Notes: a model not told the origin generated them from the sequence alone. DNA of 64,000 bases from Taudactylus pleione (GCA_031769625.1 JAUIMM010000188.1:9243501-9307500), one strand, 5' to 3'. Counted from the first letter of the stretch, positions 32,925 to 44,408 are shown. Numbers and translations are program-made.

Positions 32925-33590
32925 ATCTATATGGCACCATAAGACATCCGCAGCGCATAGACAGAAAGAGTATGAACAAAACAAGAACAAAGTCACTGAC
33001 AGTATACAACATAGCAGGACATGGAAATGGTTTATAAACATTGCTCCATCAGCAGCAATAATACCCAATGGAAAAGTGTAGTTTGTAAGCAGTGGGGAGC
33101 AGATGATGGTATTAGTGAGGGAAGGCAAAGCACATGAGGGAAGAGGGTCCTGCTCGTTAGAACATACAGTCTCCAGGGGGAGGGCAGACAGACACGATTG
33201 ACACAGCGGGTGAGACAGTGAGCAGGGGATTAGGATGAGAGGAGGAAGACACTGAGAAGATGCGGCTCTTGAGAGCTTGTTTGAAGTTTTGTAGAGAGGT
33301 GGAGAGTTCCAAAGGAAAGGAGCAACATGGGCAAAGTCTTGGAGGCGAGCTTGGGAGGAAGTAATCAGTTGCGTGGAAAGGCGGCAATCATTTGGGGATC
33401 GTAGTGGGCAGACGGGATCGTATAGGGAGAAAAGGTCAGAAAAGTAAATGGGAGAGGAATGGGTCAGTGCTTGTAAGTGAGTGCGAGGAGTCTGAATTGG
33501 TTTCCGAAGGGAAGTCCAGTGTAGGGCTTGTAGGAGAGGCAGATGTAGTATGCTGTTCTTAAATGTCACCAGATGGGTTCTTCAGGAACT
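32925..33590 (-). pseudogene. CR1/L2-type LINE, 3' end of ORF2
   Basis: On the minus strand the frame at 33569-32916 contains PIYFSDLFSLYDPVCPLRSP and APFLWNSPPLYKTSNKLS. These correspond to the conserved C-terminal end of CR1/L2-group reverse transcriptases (the '...LRSS...' and '...APTLWNSLP...' pattern). The downstream tail includes 'gcgctgcgga' and 'gccatatagataaa', the usual 3' end of these LINEs. The RT core is absent, so this is a 5' truncated copy. Confidence 0.75.
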
Positions 33591-34196
33591 GCTAGATTCC
33601 CTATCATGCCCTCTACATGAGCTGGCCAACAGCACTACGAGGAGCTTCATCGATCCCTGGCATGAGATGTTGCTGGACTTGCACCTCTAGTGTTCGGCTA
33701 TATTATTTTTTTTTCATGGAAAATACTGCTATGGTGATCGTGACCTTTTTTTTATGTCAAGAATGAACCCCTGTTATCACCCTCCAGCACTCTCAGACTG
33801 TCCAGAGCTGACCCCCACAGGTACCCTGCCATGCAGGGTCAACACCTGCCCTGCTTAAGCCAGTTGCCAAGGGCGCCAATGGCTAGGGAGCCACAAACAC
33901 TTTGAACATCACTCATCCAGTGATTTCAATGCACTCGCAGCACCCCCACGTGGAGCCAACGGGCGGTGTCATGGAGGAGAGGTAACAATCAGCAACTGTA
34001 CGGCAGCCACAACTTTGTGACTATTGGACCGGGGTAAGAAAGTGGATCTCACCCCACCAGCTCTCTTGCATTCAGGACAGCAAAGACTAAAGTAGCTTTC
34101 ACGGCTCCTTTTGTCTGGAAGTCTAGGACTGTACCAGAGATCAGATTGAAGCCTCCGTGTCACTCTGTTAAAGTGGGAAGATAGCAGACTTAAGGG
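33591..34196. other. No feature recognised
   Basis: Mixed unique-looking sequence with a T run near 33705. No domain or repeat end was identified. Confidence 0.35.
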
Positions 34197-34330
34197 TCTA
34201 TGTACTAAGCCTTGGAGAGAAAAAGTACCAACTGATCAGCTTGTAACTAATTTTTCAGTGACAGGAGCTGATTGGTTGGTACTTTAGCTGCCCAAGGCTA
34301 AGTATCCCAGTGATAGAGGAGCATGACATT
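34197..34330. mobile_element. Small MITE, 'gtactaagccttgg' family
   Basis: 'ggtctatgtactaagccttg' opens it, 'caaggctaagta' closes it, and 'aggagctgattggttggtac' is in the middle. It is related to the elements at 22127 and 22806. Confidence 0.65.
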
Positions 34331-34409
34331 GCATGCATTGGATGGATCATCAGTCCACGGTGACTTGGAGAACACTGGCCTTTGTAGGTAGGGTTGAGCA
34401 GAAGGCTCT

Positions 34410-35235
34410 TAGGGCCTTATTCAGAGATATACACTATTCCGATATTTATGCCGTTGGGCGATTATAGGTCAACTGCGCATGCATCACGGTCGCACTGTGC
34501 AAGCGCCAAGATACCTTTGTGATGCCGCATGCTGTCAGGACTACTTTGCAAAGTGATTGACAGTCTGGGACCATTTGGGGGAGAAAACGGAGTGGCGGCA
34601 AAAACTGAGACGCGTTTTGCCCAGTTTTGGGGTGTGTCGTAGCCTGCGTCTGCGATCCCGTAGGCAGATAAAGTGGTTTCATTGTCTCAGTTCATGCAGC
34701 CATTCTGCTTGGCCATAAGGCTACTCACGTAGCCGAGTATAAAATGATTAGCCGCTGCGGCTGCGTAATTGTACGCAGTTACTTGGATCTGCAAAGCCGC
34801 CGGTGGGTATCTCAATTTCCAGCCGACTACGCCATCAGCACAGTTTCGCACAGCAGTTGCGTGCGGGCAGTGGCATCACCAGATCTGGTAACACCCGATG
34901 CGCACTCTAGATACCCCCTCCGTCTGAAAAGAGGGTGTGCTCTAAATAAAGGGGGCGTAACCTTGCAGGGGGATCCTGATAACATCACTGGGGGCAGCCC
35001 AGCATCACCGGAGGCTGGGCAGTCAGCACTGTCGGCTCCTCTTCTATGCCAGGAGCCCGGTGCTGCAGGAGAATGTCACACTGCAGCAACCGGCTCCTGT
35101 CACTGCAGAGGAGCTGGCGTATTGGTGTCACCCCCACCGAGGGTGACATCCGGGTGCGTCGCGCACCCCCTTCGTGACGGCACAGCATGCGGGATCGAAG
35201 CTGCAAATGTTTTATTGTCCATCTCTGTATCTGGC
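34410..35235. mobile_element. Degenerate GGGCC-end MITE split by a hAT-type MITE
   Basis: The left end 'gggccttattcagagatata' is clear. 'atctctgtatctggccct' at about 35219-35236 is a weak inverted match and may be the right end. The insert at 34868-35185 splits the body. Confidence 0.5.
34868..35185. mobile_element. hAT-type MITE, 318 bp
   Basis: Starts CAGTGGCATCAC and ends GTGACGGCACAG. The flanks CGTGCGGG and CATGCGGG are an 8 bp duplication with one difference. Internal 'ctgcaggagaatgtcacact' resembles the copy at 59692-60019. Confidence 0.8.
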
Positions 35236-35443
35236 CCTCTGTGCGGGGAACCTCCTCGCTTTTGTTACTCATAGTAGATTATTTTATTTTATCCCATGCG
35301 TTTGCTAATTGATAGTAGAGTGCAGTTGTGCTTTTGAGCTGTTTTCCTAAATAATTCAGAACCCAATAGAGATACAAGGTGAGTGCTGTCAGTGTGTATT
35401 GTGAGCCCCGGGTGACAATGGGAACATTTCTCCCATTGAATAT
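35236..35443. other. No feature recognised
   Basis: Short unique-looking segment before the Tc1 element. Confidence 0.4.
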
Positions 35444-35444
35444 A

Positions 35445-37070
35445 CAGTCAGGTCCATAAATATTGGGATATTGACAGAATTTTCATATTTTGGCCTCTAT
35501 TCACCACCACAATAGTTTTGAAATGAAACAAACAAGATGTGATTTAACTGCAGACTTTCGGATTTAATTTGAGGGTAATTACATCCAAATCAGGTGAACG
35601 GTGTAGGAATTACACCAGTTTCAATATGTGCCTCACACTTTTTAAGGGGCCAAAAGTAATGGGACTATCAACTCAAAAGCTATTTCATTCCCTCGTTATT
35701 TCATTATCAATTAAGCAGGTAAAAGGAGTGGAGTTGATTCTAGGTGTGACATTTGCATTTGGAATCAGTTGCTGTCAACTCTCAATATGAGATCCAAAGA
35801 GCTGTCCCTATCAGTGAAGCAAGCCATCATTAGGCTGAAAAATCAAAACAAACCCATCAGAGAGATAGCAAAAACATTAGGTGTGGCCAAATCAACTGTT
35901 TGGAACATTCTTAAAAAGAAAGAACGCACCGGAGAGCTCAGCAACACCAAAAGACCCGGAAGACCACGGAAAATAACTGTGGTGGATGACAGAAGATTAT
36001 ATCCCTGGTGAAGAAAAACCCCTTCACAACAGTTGGCCAAATCAAGAACACTCTCCAAGAGGTAGATGTATATGTGTCAAAGTCAACAATCAAGAGAAGA
36101 CTTCACAAGAGTGAATATAAAGGGTTCACCACAAGATGTAAACCATTGGTGAGCCACAAAAACAGGAAGACCAGATTAGAGTTTGCCAAACAACATCTAA
36201 AAAAGCCATTACAGTTCTGGAACAACATCCTATGGACAGATGAGACAAAGATCAACTTGTACCAGAGTGATGGGAAGAGAAGAGAAGGAAAGGAACTGCT
36301 CATGATCCAAAACATACCACCTCATCAGTGAAGCATGGTGGTGGTAGTGTCGTGGCGTGGGCATGTATGGCTGCCAATGGAACTGGTTCCCTTGTATATA
36401 TTGATGATGTGACTGCTGACAAAAGCAGCAGAATGAATTCTGAAGTGTTTCGGGCAATATTATATGCTCATATTCAGTCAAATGCTTCAGAACTCATTGG
36501 ACGGCGCTTCACAGTGCAGATGGACAATGACCTGAAGCATACTGCAAAAGCAACCAAAGAGTTTTTTAAGGCTAAAAAGTGGAATGTTATGCAATGGCCA
36601 AGTCAATCCCCTGACCTGAATCCGATTGAGCATGCATTTCACTTGATGAAGACAAAACTGAAAGGAAAATGCCCCAAGAACAAGCAGGAACTGAAGATAT
36701 TTGCAGTAGAGTCCTGGCAGAGCATCACCAGGGATGAAACCCAGTGTCTGGTGATGTCTATGTGTTCCAGACTTCAGGCTGTTATTGTCTGCAAAGGATT
36801 TGCAACAAAGTATTAAAAAGTGAAAGTTAGATTTAGGATTGTTTAGTTTGTCCCATTACTTTTGGCCCCTTAAAAAGTGGGAGGCACATATAGAAACCGT
36901 TGTAATTCCTACACCGTTCACCTGATTTGGATGTAATTACCCTCAAATTAAATCTGAAAGTCTGCAGTTAAATCACATCTTGTTTGTTTCATTTCAAAGC
37001 CATTGTGGTGGTGAATAGAGGCCAAAATATGAAAATTCTGTCAATGTCCCAATATTTATGAACCTGACTG
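35445..37070 (+). mobile_element. Tc1-like DNA transposon, full length, 1626 bp
   Basis: The ends CAGTCAGGTCCATAAATATT and its inverted complement ('aatatttatgaacctgactg') are flanked by TA. The TIRs extend about 220 bp and carry 'cctacaccgttcacctgatt' direct-repeat motifs on both sides. One transposase gene on the plus strand has two frameshifts. It is the best preserved DNA transposon in the window. Confidence 0.95.
35787..36816 (+). pseudogene. Tc1 transposase, two frameshifts, DD34E triad present
   Basis: The N terminus MRSKELSLSVKQAIIRLKNQ starts a helix-turn-helix domain, and STVWNILKKK and GRPRK (an AT-hook-like or nuclear localisation motif) follow. A single-base loss near 35995 shifts the frame. 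The next block has NILWTDETKINLYQ (first catalytic D). A second shift lies near 36280-36330. The last block has QMDNDLKHT (second D) and SQSPDLNPIEH (E), with 34 residues between D and E. The C terminus ends normally at 36816. Length fits about 340 codons. An alternative upstream ATG at 35769 exists, but the family N terminus favours 35787. Confidence 0.93.
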
Positions 37071-37240
37071 TATATATATGATAAATGTACGATTAAAACC
37101 AGGCAGATAAGTTACTTGTGTAGATCTGTACGTATCTTGGAATTCAAATTTGCTTAGTCGCCCAATTGCATTTCTCAAAAACGCATGCTGCGTGCACATT
37201 TTTCTTGAACCAAACACGTTAAAAGTCCATATCAGCCCCT

Positions 37241-37602
37241 GGGCGGGATGTACTAAAGGAAAAATGTGGTAAAAACCCAGTTTTCTGGGTTTTTACTGCA
37301 TTTCCATATGTACTAAGCCCCGGCCACCCTATTATCGGTGCGGAGGGTAACACCAGAAAAACCTGGCGTTACCCTATAGAAGCTGGTGACCTCACATAGG
37401 TCACCAGCAGGAAGCTCCCGGGGCTCGGAGTAGGCGGGGTCCCACGGAGACCCCCTTCCCCGGAGTCGGCTGCTTCGCAAAGGGCAGCTCTTATCGCAAG
37501 AGCTGCCCTTTGCAATACTAATCGCATATGTTAGTACATATGTGATTAGTAAGGTTGCGGTGACTGGCGGAATGGTCAACGCAACCTTAGTACATCCTGC
37601 CC
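37241..37602. mobile_element. MITE 'GGGCGGGATGTACTAA', 362 bp, TSD CCT
   Basis: Left end GGGCGGGATGTACTAA and right end TTAGTACATCCTGCCC are inverted, with CCT on both sides. Internal inverted words include 'cccagttttctggg', 'gtgacctcacataggtcac' and 'gggcagctcttatcgcaaga'. Relatives are at 15830-17050 and 20411-20640. Confidence 0.82.
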
Positions 37603-37798
37603 CCTAAGAGCACAAATGTGACATACAGTACAGTATGACGAAGGGGAAAAGTTGTATTTAATAAGTCTGGTGCTCCTACAGTGATATTGGGCCGAGCTAT
37701 GGGGGGGACATGCTCACCTTTCCCATCACATGCTTCATCTAAGTGGCACAAGTTGTAGCTATATCACAGTCCTGCTAATGTTCCAAAAATACAGAAAC

Positions 37799-38025
37799 TA
37801 CAGATGTGCGCTGAACCCCCCCTGTTTTGGTTTTGGATCTGGATTCATTTCTGTTTTTAAAAACAGCTAAAATCATGTAATAATCCAAATTCTGAACCAT
37901 GGGAAGGTCACAACCTACATTCGGTTCTGTCCGGATCTTCCCAGGAGATCCGCTTCTCGGATCTGTCCGGATTCCCGAAATTCGGGTGGATTCGTATTTC
38001 TGGAGAACCGAACCGCCCATCTCTA
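37799..38025. mobile_element. hAT MITE related to the ZBED-hAT pair, 227 bp
   Basis: Ends TACAGATGTGCG and CGCCCATCTCTA are inverted. ACAGAAAC and ACAGGAAC form an 8 bp duplication with one difference. It shares 'ttttggttttggatctggat' and 'ccggattc' words with the ends of the long hAT copies at 46891-50684 and 51762-56726. Confidence 0.82.
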
Positions 38026-38249
38026 ACAGGAACCCATCTTTGTGAAAAGAATAAATTATACCGTTGACTCCGCAAGGAAAATTGTTCACGCGGCCACAAA
38101 ATGCCTGCGCAATTTATACCACCGCTATGTTAAAGACTGTAACAGAATGATACTGTTATATTGCATCCTTTATACTTAAATCGTTTTACTGCCAGTTCCA
38201 TTCTGCAGCCGAGTAGCTCCCTAGTCTTCATTATGCCCCCTCTCTCCTT

Positions 38250-38960
38250 TCGTCTCTGTCATCGCGCGGTCCTGGCAAGTTGACATTGACGGCTGAATTA
38301 AGTAAATTACGATAAAGGATGATCATGTTTGCCGCACTAGCCAGTAAAACGCAGGGTGTTACAAAGCGTTACACAGTATCACTTGCACTTCACTTAATGA
38401 TATGCCAGCGCTTAGCCTCCTGTGTTAAAATGATTTACATAGGGAAATGACTTGATCACACATGGTACCTCCTTTAATCTGATCTCTTCTGCACATTCCT
38501 AAAGCTCAGGCGCCTTCTTCCGTAACCCACACAAAGGAAACGCCAGCGAAATCACAAAGGAGACTATTTTAGCCCAAAGCTAAAGGCACTTTCCCATGCA
38601 TGGAATGGCGTCCCACTGTTTCTCATAAAGCCACGGTGCTTCTGGCTTCCAGAGAAGAGGATTTTGACGTAAACAAGACATTTCCATTCAAACTATTTAA
38701 ACAAGCATGCTAATGGCTTAGCGGAGGAGACTAATGAGCTGGGCCGTTACTCAGCAGCACTAATATTAGCAAATCATTTGGTTCCATGTCTGTTGGGTCG
38801 ATGCTTCGGAGAACAGAAAAGCAATATTAAACCTTTACTGTGTGCGATACCATGAAAAATTACATTGCCCCTAATTGTCATGTATTTACATATTCATTGG
38901 TGCTGTAGCGTGCACATACATTAGCATGTCATGGCTCCAGGTTTTACAGAAATACAAAGA
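38250..38960. promoter_or_regulatory. Candidate conserved noncoding sequence
   Basis: About 700 bp of high-complexity sequence without TIRs or tandem structure. It is rich in developmental transcription-factor-like cores: TAATGATATG, TTTACATA, TCATTTAATC-type words, and an octamer-like 'atttgcat'-related site is hinted at. No frame stays open with a recognisable domain. This texture typifies ancient enhancers in gene deserts, but it is inference from sequence alone. Confidence 0.35.
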
Positions 38961-39264
38961 CACGAAAGATCAGTGGCCTCCGGACAGCGAATCCCTTCAC
39001 CAAGGTTGAGATGAAAATTGGTTTTGGAACATGGAGCAAAATTATATCTAAAAGTGTCGATTTAGCTAAAAAAAAAAAAAAAATCCTATAAGAAAAACAA
39101 TGTTAATGGTATAAACGAATAAAGCTATTGTAAATGATAAGCCAAGACTTGTAGTTTTACTCACTAGTATTTTAGATATAGGTTTGTTATTGCATCCTGT
39201 AATAAAATGAATGGAATGATATTGTTTTCTCAAAATTGCAAGTTTAAACCATTGCATAGGACTC
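38961..39264. other. No feature recognised; A run
   Basis: Contains 15 A at 39069-39083. Otherwise unassigned. Confidence 0.4.
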
Positions 39265-39740
39265 TCATTTCAGGGCTTATGCATTAATAATTGCGGAACC
39301 GCCATGATACTGGTAAGTATCTGTATCGCGGTGGATATTTCAATTTTTAATGACAAAAATTCCCGCTATGTACTAAGAACTCGCAGGAACAGCGGTTGCG
39401 GTATTCGTTGTCCTGCGAGTTATATCCGCTGCATTTTGTAGAAGTCTGACATTGCGCATGCGCACAGCTTCCGTTTTCGCCGCCATCCGGAGGCTGTGGG
39501 AGAAAGATCGGAAGATACAGTATTGATCCTGCTCCTGGAGGCTCCATAAGCCTAAAGCAGTTTAATTCATCTGAAGATGGTGTGAACTACCAGGACCAAA
39601 CTCCGAAAAGCGTCACTTTTCGGAGTATGTAGTCCTCATTGATAATAATGGGGCCTGCAAGTTGCAGCGCTAATTAGCACTTTGCCTGAGTTTTCTGTGA
39701 AACCTCCTGAATTGTGCTGTTAGTACATAGGTACACTACA
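39265..39740. mobile_element. Degenerate MITE 'gggcttatgcattaataatt'
   Basis: The segment has inverted internal words ('aactcgcaggaacagcgg' with 'tcctgcgagttatatccgct', and 'actccgaaaagcgtc' with 'cacttttcggagt'). The right boundary near 'gttagtacataggt' is an approximate match to the left. No clean TSD. Confidence 0.45.
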
Positions 39741-39837
39741 TAAAGATAAAATTATGCAGAAGCTGCAATTTCTACATCATTTTGTAAAAAAAAAAAGGCT
39801 TGATAATGAGGGCCTTTATACATAATATTGGGTGCAG

Positions 39838-40050
39838 TATGTTATGTCGACATTCGAATTTGTCGACATCATAATGTCTGAATGTTGGTATTCAGGATGT
39901 CTTCGTGTTCAGTGTATCGACATTTAACATGTCACCATTCACAAATGTCGACACTGAGATAATGGTGACACCATCTGTGGACTATTACAATGTTGACATT
40001 CTGGCAATGTTGACATTATGGTGTCGACATAATGACAGCATCGTATATAT
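39838..40050. repeat. Dispersed 'tgtcgaca' palindrome cluster
   Basis: GTCGACAT or ATGTCGAC, or one-base variants of them, occur about ten times in 210 bp in both orientations. The motif is self-complementary. It is probably a MITE built from this word, but ends and TSD were not resolved. Confidence 0.6.
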
Positions 40051-40069
40051 ATAATTTGCTTAGTCCCTT

Positions 40070-40472
40070 TGTCCGGAACGCTCTTTGAATTTGAATGTCT
40101 TAATCCCCGCTCCTGTGCCTGCCGCCATCAGCTCCTATGTCCTCCCGCTCTGCACGATGGGAGAAACATGACGTGCCATCACCCACTGCGGGAGCTGGAA
40201 GGTGGAGCTCATCAGTGAGCTCCAGCCTCGCTCCCTCCATGAAGGCAGCAGCTAATGAGAGTCTGTCTGACTCTCATTGGCTGGTGGCGGTGTGTTTGTT
40301 ACTGTGTAGTGCGGACCGCTCTCACTGCGGTCCGCACTACACTTAAATACTGTGGAGCCCGGGGGACACTGGCAGCGGGTGCAGCGGCGCTGTTGGATGC
40401 AGGCGGCTATGGGCCCCTGCACAACAGCGGGCCCCGATGCAAGACACTACCACCGGTAGTTCTGCCACTGGC
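40070..40472. mobile_element. hAT-type MITE, left-truncated
   Basis: The right end 'ggtagttctgccactg' matches the CAGTGGCAGAAC start of 28376, inverted. The body ('gtgtagtgcggaccgctctc', 'tgactctcattggctgg') is the reverse-orientation relative of the elements at 15991 and 28376. The minisatellite part is absent. Confidence 0.7.
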
Positions 40473-40724
40473 GTGATGTGCGGGGATGCTTCCAACGTGA
40501 TGAGCAACAGGGGTGTGATACATGGACATGCCCTCTTTTTGTGCATTCCAAAGCACCCCTTCCAAATGTTGGGAGGTATGCTAATAGTGAGGATGCCACC
40601 TGGAAATGAGCATAGTATAAGTAGACTAGCAGCTGCACCCAGCATTGCCTGATTTTTTCCTTTTCATACTCCCTCTCATCCAATCTTTCTCTCTTCTTCT
40701 CCCTGGCTCCCATACCCGCTGCCT
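40473..40724. other. No feature recognised
   Basis: Transition into the C/T-rich minisatellite. Confidence 0.4.
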
Positions 40725-41785
40725 CCACTCCCCCCCTCTCTCTCTCTCCTACCCCTCTCTTGCTTGCCCCACCCCTTGCTCTATTTCCCTCTCCTGTCTC
40801 TCCCCCTTGTTCACCCCACCCTCACTCACTCACTTTCCCTCTCTCTCCCCCTCGTTCCTCCCACCCTCACTCACTTTCCCTCTCTCTCCCCCTCGTTCCT
40901 CCCACCCTCACTCACTTTCCCTCTCTCTCCCCCTCGTTCCTCCCACCCTCACTCACTCACTTTCCCTCTCTTTCCCCCCCCGTTCCTCCCACCCTCACTC
41001 ACTCAGTTTCCCTCTCTCTCTCCCTCGTTTCCCCCACCCTCACTCACTCACTTTCCCTCTCTCTCCCCCTCATTCCTCCCACCCTCACTCACTCACTTTC
41101 CCTCTCTCTCGCCCTCGTTTCCCCCACCCTCACTCACTCACTTTCCCTCTCTCTCCCTCATTTCCCCCACCCTCACTCACTCACTTTCCCTCTCTCTCCC
41201 CCTCGTTTCCCCCACCCTCACTCACTCACTTTCCCTCTCTCTCCCCCTCATTTCCCCCACCCTCACTCACTCACTTTCCCTCTCACTCCCCTTCGTTCCT
41301 CCCACCTTCACTCACTCACTTTCCCTCTCTCTCCCCCTCATTCCTCCCACCCTCACTCACTCACTTTCCCTCTCTCTCCCCCTCGTTCCTCCCACCCTCA
41401 CTCACTCAGTTTCCCTCTCTTTCCCCCCCGTTCCTCCCACCTTCACTCACTCAGTTTCCCTCTTTCTCTCCCTCGTTTCCCCCACCCTCACTCACTCACT
41501 TTCCCTCTCTCTCCCCCTCATTCCTCCCACCCTCACTCACTCACTTTCCCTCTCTCTCCCCCTCATTTCCCCCACCCTCACTCACTCACTCAGTTTCCCT
41601 CTCTCTCTCCCTCGTTTCCCCCACCCTCACTCACTCACTTTCCCTCTCTCTCCCCCTCGTTTCCCCCACCCTCACTCACTCACTTTCCCTCTCTCTCCCC
41701 CTCATTTCCCCCACCCTCACTCACTTTCTCTCTCTCTCCCCCTCGTTCCCTCCTCCCTCACTCACTCTCTCTCCCTATCAAAACA
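40725..41785. repeat. Pyrimidine-rich minisatellite, 45-46 bp unit
   Basis: About 22 tandem copies of a unit made of 'ccctcactcactcac', 'tttccctctctct' and 'ccccctcgttcctcccac'. More than 80 percent of the plus strand is C or T. Shorter variants lack one 'tcac' or 'cc'. The period and base content keep all three plus-strand frames open for about 350 codons, with Ser/Pro/Leu/His-rich translations that are artefacts. Confidence 0.95.
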
Positions 41786-42184
41786 CTGGTTTTTGGATAT
41801 AATTCCAATTGGATAATTGGAATTGCCAGTGGGCTTCAGTCCAGCAACAATTATAAGTCCTTAAAACAGAGATGACAATATAGAAGTTACTAGAACTGGA
41901 TGTGTAAAGTCATTATAAGCTGGTGCTAATTTTTTTCATTTTTAATTAGGGTCCCAAATGATGTGGTCCCCAGTGGAATGGATTACATTGCTGACATATA
42001 GGAAACGCCAACAGATTCTGAGCCTGTGGTGTCCCAGCCTCTGCTCCGAATGATGCATCCTCACAATGGATGAGAGCAGGACCGCCAAGAGAGGGAGCCT
42101 GCCACTGAAATAAAGACACATCCCCACCTCTCCCACCGGAATTATGTGGCTACATTCTCAGCAGCAGCACTGCGTGGGGGGGGA
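41786..42184. other. No feature recognised
   Basis: Unique-looking sequence. 'ccaattggataattgg' near 41803 is a small palindrome. Confidence 0.4.
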
Positions 42185-42955
42185 TATACAGTATGTAAGG
42201 GGCACTACTGGGGCACTGTATAAGAGGCACTGCATAGGGGGGACCTCTACTGGGGCACTGTATAAGGGGCACTGCATAGGGGGGACCACTACTGGGGCAC
42301 TGTATAAGAGGCATTACTGGGGGCACTGTATAATGGGCACTACTGGGGGCACTGTATAAGGTTGCTCTACTTGGGGCATTGTATAAGGGGCAATGCATAT
42401 GGGGGACCACTACTGGGGGCACTGTATAAGGGGCACTACTGGGAGCACTGCATATGGTGGACCACTACTGGGGGCACTGTATAAGGGTGCACTACTGGGG
42501 GCACTGTATAAGGGTGCACTACTGGGGGCACTGTATAGGGGTGCACTACTGGGGGCACTGTATAAGGGGCACTACTGGGGGCACTGTATAAGGGTGCACT
42601 ACTGGGGGCACTGTATAAGGGGCACTACTGGGGGCACTGTATAGGGGGCACTACTACATGGGGAACTGCATAAGGGGCACTGCTACTGGGGACATTGCAT
42701 AAGGGGCACTACTACAGTGGGCATTGCAAGAGGAGCACTACTACTGGGGGCATTAAGGTGCATATGGAATGAAAATTAATGTTCCCAGAGTGACAAGAAA
42801 CGGTGGTGTGTCATGTTGATATGCCCCATTTTTCAGTGGCCACGGCCCTTGTGGGATGTGGCCACGTGCACACCTTCGTTGCATTCTCATATGGGGGCTG
42901 CTCCATTTTTTATCTTGCCCTGGCCTCCAAATACCCTAGTTACGTCACTGATAAT
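42185..42955. mobile_element. hAT-type element, left-truncated, with minisatellite
   Basis: The right end 'cctagttacgtcactg' at 42940-42955 is a hAT-type terminus (inverted CAGTGACGTAACTAGG). The left end was not found. The left two thirds is the same minisatellite as at 16465 and 28745. Confidence 0.65.
42195..42750. repeat. Minisatellite 'actgggggcactgtataagg'-type
   Basis: About 20 copies, 26-30 bp each, of 'gggcactactgggggcactg' plus 'tataag'. Here the variant 'tataagg' dominates, whereas 'cataggggg' dominates at 28745. Confidence 0.9.
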
Positions 42956-43391
42956 ATCTACATCTCGTTTCTGACGGATCTCTTGCTCCCAGCTTGGGGC
43001 AGGTGCCAGTGCCAATAATATTGATGAAGTGGGGATGCAGATAAACAAGAGAGGGTGCCCATCTTGTTTGAAGCCGTAGGGAGCCTGGCACTGGCCCTAC
43101 CAATACTTGCAGGGGCGGATTGGCCGTTACTATAAGCAGGAAGATTCCCGGTGGGCCGGATGGACTGTGGGGCCGCTTGTCATCTGTGGCCCCACCCCCG
43201 AATCGCGTCACCTGGCTGTCAGTTTTTTTTGCTGGCCAATACAGCTGCCCATGGCCTGCCTCTATCGGGAGAAGAGGCTTTAAGTCCCCACCCAGCAGGA
43301 AGGGAGCTGCATCAGCACCACAGAAGAAGAGCGGGTCCGTGGCTGGCAGGTAAGTCACAGGGCCGCAATCAGCTGCTGCCTGCTTTGCTAG

Positions 43392-44408
43392 TAGAGAGGC
43401 CAATCCCGGGATCGACGGGATCCCAGGATTTGGCCTCGAAATTACAGGGATTTCAATCCCGGGATTGGAATTGGATGTTCCAATCCCGGGATTTCGGAAC
43501 TGTCCAGCGCATGTGCAATGGCTTTGTTTAATGCTGGGCAGCGCTGAGCCCTGAACATTCGGCTCAGATGTGACCCGGCTGTTCGGCTGTGCACAGCGCC
43601 ACGGGGTGACGTCAGAGGTCAAGCAGTGTCATGCTGCCCTGCTCCATCCATCCTCCTTCAGCCAGGCTTGCAGCCATTTTAAGCAGAGGAGGATGGAGCG
43701 GAGCGCCGTGGCTGTGGGGGCTAGTGTGGCATCAGGAAGGAGCCCTGCTGCACCCCCGCCTCCAGGGAAGGAGCCCTGCTGCTGCAAGCCTTCCCCTCTC
43801 CACACAGTGACTGACTGTCTGTTTGGCTGATAACACAGTGGGTGCCTGTGCCTGCTGGAGCACCCCTTGCTGCCTGGCTGCTGTCTTGGAGTAGACTGGT
43901 CTGGAGTGGACTGGAGAGTGAGACAATTCATACAGTACTGGCTTGGGTGAGACTCTTCCCTGAGGATGATGTATATTTTATTTGCAAATTAATCATGGAC
44001 CTGCTGTGCTGTGGTATACTGGAAAGGGGGGAGGGGGGTGGGGACCCTGACCCTGGCTGAAAGTTATTTTATTCCTGTGGGGGGCTGGAGCCTGGGGCCA
44101 GGGTTGGCCATAAATGTTAATTTATTCCTGCTGTGGACTGTTGGGACCCAGCTGGGGGCCATGAAAGATTTTTTTTTTCCTGTGGACCTGTGCTGGGCCA
44201 TGAATGTTATTTATTTTATAGTACCTGTGGTGTTGGGGAGCCCCAGCTGAGCCCTAACACCAGAGAAATTAAATAACATTCATGGCCCAGCACAGGCCCG
44301 TAGGAAAAAATGTTTTATTGACCAACTCAATCCCGGAAATCCCGGGATTGAGCATGTTTCAATCCCGTATCCCGGGATTGAAAAAACGTCCTGGGATTGA
44401 CCTCCCTA
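43392..44408. mobile_element. hAT-type MITE 'TAGAGAGGCCAATCCCGGGA', 1017 bp
   Basis: Left end TAGAGAGGCCAATCCCGGGA and right end TCCTGGGATTGACCTCCCTA are inverted. TTTGCTAG and TTGGCTAG form an 8 bp duplication with one difference. 'caatcccgggat' occurs repeatedly near both ends. A hairpin with about 30 bp arms is at 44178-44308. Confidence 0.8.
44178..44308. repeat. Imperfect hairpin in the hAT-type MITE
   Basis: 'gtgctgggccatgaatgtta' and 'taacattcatggcccagcac' are exact reverse complements. The pairing extends outwards with a few mismatches. The loop is about 50 bp. Confidence 0.85.

Noticed and set aside
40645..41875. Three overlapping plus-strand reading frames of 350-385 codons, Ser/Pro/Leu/His-rich
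   Set aside because: All three frames are open at once because the 45-46 bp pyrimidine-rich repeat lacks stop codons. The peptides are periodic translations of the repeat, not proteins.
42144..42644. Gly/Thr/His-rich frames across G-rich repeats (also 16467-16838)
   Set aside because: Artefacts of the 'actgggggcactg' minisatellite in which stop codons are rare.
42945..43622. 225-codon minus-strand frame
   Set aside because: It crosses the boundary of two different transposable elements (outer hAT-type and the nested TAGAGAGG element), so it cannot be an ancestral gene.
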